Assembly: GCA_021613375.1 (NCBI GenBank)
Contig: CM038721.1
Location: forward strand, 1,570,986 to 1,634,985
DNA from: Megaleporinus macrocephalus
Taxonomy: Eukaryota; Chordata; Actinopteri; Characiformes; Anostomidae
Direction: 5' to 3'
DNA: 64,000 bases
In this document: positions 1 to 11,400 of the stretch, piece after piece
Numbering within the stretch: position 1 is the first letter of the stretch
Layout: each line of letters opens with the position of its first letter
Made by a program: the position numbers and the translations under genes
The notes under the pieces: model-generated
What the model saw: the letters and a program-made list of their open reading frames with translations, nothing else
The model's database searches: none
What the model was told of the DNA's origin: nothing

Positions 1-962
1 TGCCGCTGTTTTATAGTAGGTTCGTCTGGTAGCACCTGTCGCTACCTGAAAGGCTAGTTTGATTGCAGGGCACCGCCCACTTTGGCGCCCAATCGCCAAA
101 GCTGCTTCAGACGTGAGCAGCAAGCTTGACACATACAGTGTCCAGTATGAAAAAAGAGTTTAACAGGTCGTCTTTAGAAAGACGTATCCTAACAACAGTC
201 TTGAGACCAGTGACTACACTCACACTGCTCCACTCTTTACGTCCTAGCAGCCCCCCTTACAGAAACCCTTCAGCCTGCTAAACGTGACAGAGTGAGTGAG
301 TCAGTGAGTCAGTGGGTGAGTCAGCCAGATCCATGAGGTGCCAACAGATTTCTCTGGAGCCATGTGGCAGAAGAACTGTCAATCCAAACCCCTGGAGGGA
401 TTGTTAGGGGGAAGAAGAGTAGTTCTTTGAGAAAACTGGTCCAAGGAAGCCGTCACATCTGCTCTCTGTCTGGTTCTCTCTCTTTGTTTACATTCCCATG
501 TGCTTGTGTTTATGTTGCCCGCCATGTGGATCTGTTTTGTCAAGTGCTCTGTCTCCGCCCCTCACCTGATCGTGTTGTCTCCCTCTTGATTAGCCCCAGG
601 TGTTCTTTGTTAGCTGCTGTAGTTATCCCTGGTTGTCTGGTTCGTCTGTGTTTGGTGTTTTTGTCGTGCTGTGTGCTGTTCAGTGTAAGTGAAAACCGTG
701 CTACCTATTTTATTTTGGATTTTGGTTCTTGGTTCATCTCAGCTTTGTTTGTATCTGTCAGTAGTCAGTGTTTCTTTATTTATCTTCTGTTTAGTTTGTT
801 AATAAACATATTCCGGCTTGCACTTGCATCCTGCCTCCTCGTCTGCTCTACGTTACAGAACCCTGTCCAGCATCTTTTTTTTAAAGAGTGTAGATGCGAA
901 GGCCAATGTACAGCTGAACCTTTATCCTGACGGTTCCCATCTGAAGCACGTGTACTTGCTAC
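1..962. other. Intronic sequence with LTR-like tail, no gene
   Basis: No coding exon is visible. The part from about 451 to 857 is T-rich and ends with a polyadenylation-like AATAAA (801-806) followed by a tail ending CTACGTTACA. This resembles the end of fish Gypsy-type long terminal repeats or their 3' flank. The 188-residue open frame here is low-complexity and hydrophobic by composition, and has no recognisable domain. The LTR reading is from memory of such tails and is uncertain. Confidence 0.35.
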
Positions 963-1488
963 TAGTGATGGCCAGATGAAGCTTTCCCTCCAGATGGTTC
1001 AAAAAAAGGTTCATTTATCAAAGCTTCATGTGCAAACTGGACAAAGTTTTATTGTTTTTTCAACTATTTGCGATGGCCTCTTGCAACGTCAATGTCAGCA
1101 TGGAAACAAGTACAGTATATACATACAACACCTTAATTAAATTTTCTGTGGTTCATTCATTTGTTTATCTAATCTGTGTTTGATTGTGTGGATCTGTTAA
1201 TAAAAAAAACTGCCAGTCTGATTTCAGTCAGTAAATAAATCTAATAGTATGTGAGATATTAATGTTTAAACTGTTGCATTGGTCTTAAGAGATTGTGACA
1301 GTGATTGTGGTTTGATGGTGGCTTTAATTTTTGTTAAGAAACAATAAATCACGGCAATACTCGAACCACGTCCTGAACCATCAGTGACATCACTCGCCCT
1401 TAAGGAAGCAAGCCTCCATACTTCATAACCGACTTCCTAGATTTCTCGACACAAGCTCCGAAGCCTCGGTATCATTTGCCCATCACTG
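963..1488. mobile_element. Non-autonomous hAT-type element with 8-bp target duplication
   Basis: The ends read TAGTGATGGCC and GCCCATCACTG, imperfect inverted repeats. They are flanked by a perfect 8-bp direct repeat, CTTGCTAC (955-962 and 1489-1496). An 8-bp duplication is the signature of hAT transposons. The 526-bp body is AT-rich with no transposase. It ends 40 bp from the exon 13 donor. Confidence 0.8.
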
Positions 1489-1528
1489 CTTGCTACTACA
1501 GCAAGGAACTCACTGAACAGTTACTCAC

Positions 1529-1631
1529 TGAAAGCACAGGAATGGCCACCTTCCCCAGGAAGTCTGGAGGTTTGTCTCCATCCTCATCAAAGACGGTCAC
1601 TTCCAGGATATCATGAACATCTTTGACTGGA
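1529..1631 (-). CDS. mctp2: mctp2 exon 13, C2C calcium loop 3 (last exon in window)
   Basis: 103 nt encoding [20 protein letters not shown] then [14 protein letters not shown], phase 0 at the end. D584, D586 and D592 form the DxDx5D calcium pattern, so C2C appears active. Acceptor gtttgcag, donor GTGAGTAAC. The next exon was not found in 1-1528 and must lie off the left edge. Confidence 0.96.
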
Positions 1632-4600
1632 CTGCAAACAAAACACGAGACATTTCAACACCACGTAAGAAGCCTGCCGCGCCAACACTCTGCTGCTTAC
1701 GTGGCCAAACAATAGCGGCACTCACAACGTAAAGACTTTGTTCCACTCGGGGTTTAGAGATTTGTAGACCGTGTGAGTCTGCAGCCTGTCGTTGCCCAAC
1801 TCCAGCACACAGAACGGATCACTCTTCCCTACGAACAGACACCGCACGCCGTTAACGCTCAGCTCTAGACATGCTGACAGTTTAAAGTCTGATTTGATAC
1901 ATACCGTTCAAATCAGCAGCCATGAGATCGGAGGCTTTGATCACTTTGACCTGTAGAAAACCAACATCTCGAATGTTCTTCATGGAGTTCCTGAAACTCT
2001 GAGAAGCCAAGACAGATCAAGATGTGCGTATTATCATCAAATGTCAATCACATGTAATTCCCACCTTATCCCAATCACAGTCCATCAGCCAAGACATTTG
2101 GGGCGTGGCTCTAGCCTTTTCAGCCCTGTCTGGTTACACCCATGCTTGCAGCTCTATTAACCTCACAGCTCCATTGCTAGGCTACATCTCTGGGCTGATC
2201 CTACTGAGCTCCTACATAGGCAGCATTTCACATCATAGTTTGCGCTCCTGACATGTAGACTGTCCCAATACTTACATACCTTAAACATGCTGCTACTGAG
2301 GAACCTTATTTAGACCTGATTTTAAGAATCATCGAACTCTTCCTCAGCCGCTAAAACAATCCCATGATGCACCGCAGGCTAATCTAGGAGCAGTGAAGTG
2401 GTTTTAAAATGTGAGTTATTTTGATTCTCTGGAGTTTTAATGTGTTTCTGGTCATATAATCACACAAAACAGTATTTAATTATCAACTCTGTAACGAGTC
2501 CTTCACCATTTACACTTTATACTCCAGACATTAGCATTTATGCTAGCGGATTTTTAAGCCTCGGGCTATTGTTTTGGATGCCGGCCGGTAGCTTAGCAAC
2601 CAGCTAAACCACCAGTGGCGTGCTGCAGTGGGCGGGAACAAGCCGTGACGCAGTCTCTCTCTAACTAGAGCGTCTCAGTAATCTGTTTACACACTCACTA
2701 CCTAGACAGCCTACTTACACACTCACTACCTAGACAGCCTACTTACACACTCACTACCTAGATAGTCTACTTACACACTCACTACCTAGACAGCCTACTT
2801 ACACACTCACTACCTAGACAGCCTACTTACACACTCACTACCTAGACAGCCTACTTACACACTCACTACCTAGACAGCCTACTTACACACTCACTAGGGT
2901 TTGAGACACAGCCTATATCTTGGGTAGATCTGACTGGTCACTAGTTTACTCAAAGGTGAAGACATTACTGTAAACATACATATTTGTTCAGCATGTTGTC
3001 TCTCTCCTGCGGTTCCTCTAGCGGTGGAGCACACAGGTCGGTGATGGACACTCCTGTGCAGGGGGACACAGTGGCCAGGAACACCACCCTGCCGTGACAC
3101 TGCTCCAGAGCACAAGTGAACAGCTGAGGCTTGTTCAAAGACAACGTGGACAGGTCAACCTCACTCCTGCACACACCACACAGCCATATTACCCACCAGC
3201 GTTGGTCATAAAGAACCTTAAATTTAAAAAAAATTTAATTAAATAAGAAAACAGCCACAAAACTCACTGTCCATAACATTCTTCACTTTTTCGTCCTTCT
3301 TTGGCCCAAACGCCGAGCTCCAGGAAGTTTGGGCCCTCGAGAAACTGGTTGAAGTCAAACCTCTCTCTCCACTGAGGGTTGGGTCTTTTACACACGGACT
3401 GTGAGAAGAAGGAACCACAGTGTGCATTAGAGGAGGCATGGAGAGTTCAGTTTCATCCCTAATCCAATACAACTGGCTCTAAAAACCCATACACGCTCTC
3501 AGCACATCAGCAAACCACATTTACTGCCCTGAACGCTGCAATTTTCATGAAGCTACTCAGACACAGTGAAACAATAACATGAATATTATAATCGTTTACA
3601 AACGGAATGGCAAGTGTGTCCAGTTAGCTTAGTCAATAAAAAAAATCTACCTACAAAGTATGTGGACCCCCGACTCTTGATAGCTATGTTCTAAAGTTCA
3701 TGGAGTTGGCACCCACTTCACAGCTATAACAGCCTTGGCCCCTAGTAGTGACAGCCTCTAGCCTTCTGGGAAGCTTTGTTGATGTTGAGTGAGAAGGCCG
3801 GAACATTTCTGTTCATCCCCCAAGGTCTTTGTGAGGGCTGAGGTCAGGGCTCTGAGCAGGACTGCTACACTACTCCAGAGTCCAGTGGTGGAGCTTTACA
3901 CTACTCCAGAGTCCAGTGCTAGAGCTTTACACTACTCCAGAGTCCAGTGGTGGACCTTTACACCACCTCAGAGTCCAGTGGTGTAGCTCTACACCGCTCC
4001 AGAGTCCAGTGGTGGAGCTCTACACCACTCCAGAGTCCAGTGGAAGAGGTGTACACCGCTTCAGAGTCCAGTGCTAGAGCTTTACACCACTCCAGAGTCC
4101 AGTGGTGGAGCTTTACACCACTCCAGAGTCCAGTGCTAGAGCTTTACACCACTCCAGAGTCCAGTGGAAGAGGTGTACACCGCCTCAGAGTCCAGTGGTG
4201 GAGCTTTACACCACTCCAGAGTCCAGTGGTGGAGCTTTACATCACTCCAGAGTCCAGTGGAAGAGGTGTACACCGCTTCAGAGTCCAGTGGTGGATCTTT
4301 ACACCACTCCAGAGTCCAGTGGTGGAGCTTTACATCACTCCAGAGTCCAGTGGAAGAGGTGTACACCGCTTCAGAGTCCAGTGGTGGATCTTTACACCAC
4401 TCCAGAGTCCAGTGGTGCAGCTTTACACCACTCCAGCTGACACTTGGCACTGCACATACTGATCATAGGCCTGCATGCAGCTGCTCAGAGATAGCGACCC
4501 ACTTGGTCCCGACAGTTTGGAGCTCTGTGAGTGACATTATATGACAGACGATTTTTTAGGTGGTCCAATTCTGTAAGTAGATGTGTCTATTTCATTTCAA

Positions 4601-7600
4601 TAGCACTTACAGTTGACTAGGGCAGTTTCAGAGGGTCAGGATTTTGACATAATGACAGTGTCACGTCTAAAGGCACTGCTATGTGATTTTGTAGACTTGT
4701 TAGAAATGTGCGTGGCTGAAACACCTGAAACTCTAATTTGGAGCTGTGTCCACATACTTCTGCCCTTACAGTGCATGCTCATCATACTGCCGCTCGATTC
4801 AATACACACAGACACCATTCAATACATTCAACTGATTAGAACAAACACTCATATTAAAGGGCCTGTATAGAAAACACTCACTCCTCGGTTCCTACAGTCC
4901 ATGTACTTAAACGAAACTGCACTACAGTCACGAAACTCATGATGTCACGCAAACCAACACATTTACATAGATTTGATTATTCAGCTGCATCTATTCGCCC
5001 CGGAGGATACAATGAACATTTTAGGATGGACTACTTTTGGATTTAGACAGAACACAGGTCATTTACATAGACTCTAAACTCACAGTCACACTAACAGCCT
5101 GCTTAAATCTAGGAGAGGTTAGAGATGGTCTGGAATTGAAAATGAACCAGGGCTGCGTTTACATCACAAACAGACATCAGAGAAAATATTAAATACATAA
5201 ACAATTTAGCTCACAGACCCTTTAATACTAACTACATTGCACAATAACACTTAAACAAGCAGGCCAACAATGAGGGAAGAGCATCAATCCTTAGCTCATC
5301 CTCACCCAAGTGTGTATTAGCTTTAGCTTGTGGCTATCATAAACACTGTCCATTCTCCCAGCATACTGACCAACTGCACGTTTCATTACAAACAGAACAC
5401 AGTTATTTATTTACGATGGGGGGCTGCAGCCAATCCCAGCGTCATCTGGCAAAGGCAGGGTACACCACGGACAGGTCGCCAATCCATCACACGGTCAACA
5501 CACACTCACACACACACACACACTCACACCTACGGGCAGTTTAGAGTGAGGATCCTAACATGCATGTGTTTGGACTGTGGGAGGAAACTGGAGAACCCGG
5601 AGGAACCCACTCAAACACAGAGAGACCATACACACTCCACACAGAACCACCCAGACCGGGAATCCAACCCAGATCATCTTACTGTGAGGAGACAGTGCTG
5701 ACCACTACACCACCATACTAACCACTACACCACCATACTAACCACTACACCACCATACTAACCACTACACCACCATACTGACCACTACACCACCATACTA
5801 ACCACTACACCACCATACTGACCACTACACCACCATACTAACCACTACACCACCATACTGACCACTACACCACCATACTAACCACTACACCATCATACTA
5901 ACCACTACACCACCATACTAACCACTACACCACCGTACTAACCACTACACCACCATACTAACCACTACACCACCATACTGACCACTACACCACCATACTG
6001 ACCACTACACCACCATACTGACCACTACACCACCGTACTAACCACTACACCACCATACTAACCACTACACCACCATACTAACCACTACACCACCATACTG
6101 ACCACTACACCACCATACTAACCACTACACCACCATACTAACCACTACACCACCATACTAACCACTACACCACCATACTAACCACTACACCACCATACTA
6201 ACCACTACACCACCATACTGACCACTACACCACCATACTAACCACTACACCACCATACTAACCACTACACCACCATACTGACCACTACACCACCATACTG
6301 ACCACTACACCACCATACTAACCACTACACCACCATACTAACCACTACACCACCATACTAACCACTACACCACCATACTGACCACTACACCACCATACTG
6401 ACCACTACACCACCGTACTAACCACTACACCACCATACTAACCACTACACCACCATACTAACCACTACACCACCATACTGACCACTACACTACCATACTG
6501 ACCACTACACTACCATACTGACCACTACACCACCATACTAACCACTACACCACCATACTGACCACTACACCACCATACTGACCACTACACCACCATACTG
6601 ACCACTACACTACCATACTGACCACTACACCACCATACTGACCACTACACCACCATACTAACCACTACACCACCATACTGACCACTACACCACCATACTG
6701 ACCACTACACCACCATACTGACCACTACACCACCATACTGACCACTACACCACCGTACTGACCACTACACCACCATACTGACCACTACACCACCATACTG
6801 ACCACTACACCACCATACAGACCACTACACCACCATACTGACCACTACACCACCATACTAACCACTACACCACCATACAGACCACTACACCACCATACTA
6901 ACCACTACACCACCATACAGACCACTACACCACCATACTGACCACTACACCACCATACTGACCACTACACCACCATACTAACCACTACACCACCATACAG
7001 ACCACTACACCACCATACTGACCACTACACCACCATACTAACCACTACACCACCGTACTAACCACTACACCACCGTACTAACCACTACACCACCATACTA
7101 ACCACTACACCACCATACTAACCACTACACCACCATACTAACCACTACACCACCATACTAACACTACACCACCATACTAACCACTACACCACCATACTAA
7201 CCACTACACCACCATACTGACCACTACACCACCATAGTAACACTACACCACCGTACTAACCACTACACCACCGTACTAACCACTACACCACCATACTGAC
7301 CACTACACCACCATACTAACCACTACACCACCGTACTAACCACTACACCACCGTACTAACCACTACACCACCATACTAACCACTACAGACATTTATCATA
7401 CCAGTACATACAAGCTACGGGCCACAGAAGTCATGCAGATGCAAACTATGACTTTCCATTGGCTGAGCTTGTTAACGAGGGCGTGTCCTGGCTGGCTAAC
7501 ACTATTAGTGGTGTGGAATGCAGCCCCAGTTGGTGGAGACACCCAGTACAGACTAATGGTCTGTAATTTCAGTGACGTGTTTACTGGAGCTGAACAGACG

Positions 7601-7877
7601 TGAGGTGAAGGAGAGACAGCGCGAGTGAGGAGTAGCCTCCGTGATCTGCTCCTCCTGTTTACTACCTTGCTCCTGTATTTCTGGTCTCCTAGCCTGAAGC
7701 GCACAAACACATCTCCTTGTCCGTCTTCAGGCAGATTCTGGCCCTCCACCAGCGTGATGGTCAGCACCCTCGTCCACAGCTGGCTCTTCTTCAGAGACTC
7801 GGACAGGGACTTGCTCTGCGGTGACGTGCTGGACTGCAAGAGAACGTTGATGCAGCTTTAGTTTACAGCGGAAACAG

Positions 7878-7913
<36 letters not shown>

Positions 7914-8440
7914 ACTACCGCTCAAAAGTTTGGGATCACAGTGAAATGTTCTTGTTTTAATGGAGTATCTTCTTCCTTAACACAACAATGGACTGACGGG
8001 TCTCTAAAGAAAGTTGTTTCTTTCTGGTCATTGTGAGTCGGTCAGCAAGCCATCAACTGCTGATCTTCAGATACTAAACTAACCTAGAATGTTGTTCCCT
8101 TTTATACTCACTTATTAGTAGAATGTTTTTCAGCTGTGATCACAATTGATCAAGAGTGTCCTAACAACCAATTAGTCCAATAACATCCTTAACTTGGATT
8201 GGTGGTCGTACCAGGAGATTTAGACAGAGGACTGAGAATTACTGATAATAGACTATATGTAAAATAAGCCTCTATACAAAAATAGACTTTAATACAAACA
8301 TTTATATTCTTTAAAAATCATCTGATACACTTACATTAATGGTGAAATGAACAATATTGTTTGTGAATTGCATGAAAACTGCATTAATTGCATGACAATT
8401 GCATGAAATGAAATTCTAAAGTGATCCTAAACAGTAGTGG

Positions 8441-8480
<40 letters not shown>

Positions 8481-11400
8481 TGGAGTTGGGCAGACATTCT
8501 CATCCATAACAGATTATAATTTGAATCATGTTACAGAGGCAAAAGAAGCGTGAGGCGTCTTGCCTCAGGACAGGGCAGGCCAGAGCAGGGCGTCAACCCT
8601 AGTCTAGTTACTACTCTATAGGAAAAGAGATATGAGCCTTAATGAAGAATCAGCTTCGGTGTGTGAACTTAACTGCCAGCATACCAGCACTCATTTACAT
8701 ATCATTTACATAAAACTATATTTATGCATCATAATTAATATGCATGTCTCGTAAGGGGAGCCATTAAAACCAATAGCTGTGACTGAGTGTGTGTGTAAGG
8801 TGCAAGAAACTTTTAGTATTTTAAAACTAGCCCTGTTTCTGTTCTTACCTTGCTGCTTAGTTTTCCCTTTTGAGTGAACTTCTTCACAACGAAGACCACA
8901 AAGAAAAAAAAAAGAAGCAAATTAATTGATCAATTCAAACGTGATACTAAAAAACACAATATTTTAAGGAGGATGTAAGGAATAGGAACAATGCTGAAGA
9001 GTGAACTCTGTGTGAACTCATATCCCGTGTAATACAGGAGCAGTGAACAGTTGGGGTTGTGGAAGAGAATATTAAAGTATGATGCAACTCCGACTTCAAG
9101 TGAATATTATAAGCAATTAAAACTCAATAAACAGCTCTACTTTATTACAGGGCCGGAGGGGACACAGGAGGGGCCACATCCCGAACGCCACACCTTGTCA
9201 AGACAGCGAGAAACAGACAAAGAGAAGAAGATCTGAAGAACAGAGACTGAGGGTGTGTTCGAAATCTCCTACTAGTCAGTAGGTACTGGATTAGAGTCAG
9301 TACGTACTGCTGGAGTGGTAGACTAGTAGGTAATTTCAGTAGGAGAGTTTTAGTAGCTACACAATCTCAGATGTGCTACGTCCACCATATTACCAGCGTC
9401 CTGTGACGCAAGACGTCAAACCACCACCGTAAAAGTCCTGCTGTTCATTTAAAAGCTCGTTTACTGACAGATTTAGACTTTTAGTGGGTGTTTGTCTGAT
9501 TATGTAGTCTGACAATGAGGAATTCAGTCATTGTTGACCTCAGAGGCAGACTCCAAGTCCTGTTCGCCTACTACTGGATGCCTACTGAGTATTCAGACAT
9601 ACTAGCCGCGCTCGCCTACTGATTTACTACTGAGTATTCAGACATACTAGCCACTCTCACCTACTGATTCACTACTGAGTATTCAGACATACTAGTCACG
9701 CTCGCCTACTGATTTACTACTGAGTATTCAGACATACTAGCCATGCTCACCTACTGATTTACTACTGAGTATTCAGACATACTAGCCACGCTCGCCTACT
9801 GATTTACTACTGAGTATTCAGACATACTAGCCATGCTCGCCTACTGATTTACTACTGAGTATTCAGACATACTAGCCACGCTCGCCTACTGATTTACTAC
9901 TGAGTATTCAGACATACTAGCCACGCTCGCCTACTGATTTACTACTGAGTATTCAGACATACTAGCCACGCTCACCTACTGATTTACTACTGAATATTCA
10001 GACATACTAGCCACGCTCTCCTACTGATTTACTACTGAGTATTCAGACATACTAGCCACGCTCGCCTACTGATTTACTACTGAGTATTCAGACATACTAG
10101 CTGCGCTCACCTACTGATTTACTACTGAGTATTCAGACATACTAGCCGCGCTCGCCTACTGATTTACTACTGAGTATTCAGACATACTAGCCACTCTCAC
10201 CTACTGATTTACTACTGAGTATTCAGACATACTAGCCACGCTCACCTACTGATTTACTACTGAGTATTCAGACATACTAGCCACACTCGCTACTGATTTA
10301 CTACTGAGTATTCAGACATACTAGCCACGCTCGCCTACTGATTTACTACTGAGTATTCAGACATACTAGCCGCGCTCGCCTACTGATTTACTACTGAGTA
10401 TTCAGACATACTAGCCGCGCTCGCCTACTGATTTACTACTGAGTATTCAGACATACTAGCCACGCTCACCTACTGATTTACTACTGAGTATTCAGACATA
10501 CTAGCCACACTCGCTACTGATTTACTACTGAGTATTCAGACATACTAGCCGCGCTCGCCTACTGATTTACTACTGAGTATTCAGACATACTAGCCACGCT
10601 CGCCTACTGATTTACTACTGAGTATTCAGACATACTAGCCACGCTCGCCTACTGATTTACTACTGAGTATTCAGACATACTAGCCGCGCTCGCCTACTGA
10701 TTTACTACTGAGTATTCAGACATACTAGCCGCGCTCGCCTACTGATTTACTACTGAGTATTCAGACATACTAGCCGCGCTCGCCTACTGATTTACTACTG
10801 AGTATTCAGACATACTAGCCGCGCTCGCCTACTGATTTACTACTGAGTATTCAGACATACTAGCCGCACTCACCTACTGATTTACTACTGAGTATTCAGA
10901 CATACTAGCCACACTCACCTACTGATTTACTACTGAGTATTCAGACATACTAGTCACGCTCACCTACTGATTTACTACTGAGTATTCAGACATACTAGCC
11001 ACGCTCACCTACTGATTTACTACTGAGTATTAAGACATACTAGTCACGCTCACCTACTGATTTACTACTGAGTATTCAGACATACTACTGAGTAGACAAG
11101 TAGGAGATTTCAGACGCACCCTGAGTTCTGAAATCAGGTAGGAGTGAAGAGCTGTGGTAACATTGGTGAGGAGCTTCAATGGTGGAGACCTCAGTTACAT
11201 CACTGCGCCATCCAGATGTACCAGCATTGAGATAGGATGAGACTGTTTCAGTTCACGCCCACTTTACATAAAGACTCAGTCAGAGACTGCCACAGTCAGA
11301 GACTGCCTCTACCTATGCAGCTTCTAAAGCTTTGCCATCCAGACTTTAAACAGATGTTCTCTCAGCTTTTCTTCAGTATTTATTTTAATAAACTGTAAAC

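Noticed and set aside
364..930. 188-residue hydrophobic frame as a membrane protein gene
   Set aside because: T-rich composition explains the hydrophobicity. It overlaps an LTR-like tail with an AATAAA and has no homologous motif.
2024..2251. 75-residue frame with a membrane-like stretch
   Set aside because: Lies in an mctp2 intron just after exon 11 on the opposite strand, with no domain or splice support.
5701..7386. CRISPR array or regularly spaced repeats
   Set aside because: No spacers: the units are head-to-tail and near-identical, and the sequence is vertebrate nuclear DNA.
7396..7665. Extension of the C2B exon beyond 7666
   Set aside because: The frame stays open, but the sequence after GTAGTAAAC no longer resembles C2B, and exon 9 continues the domain in the right phase.
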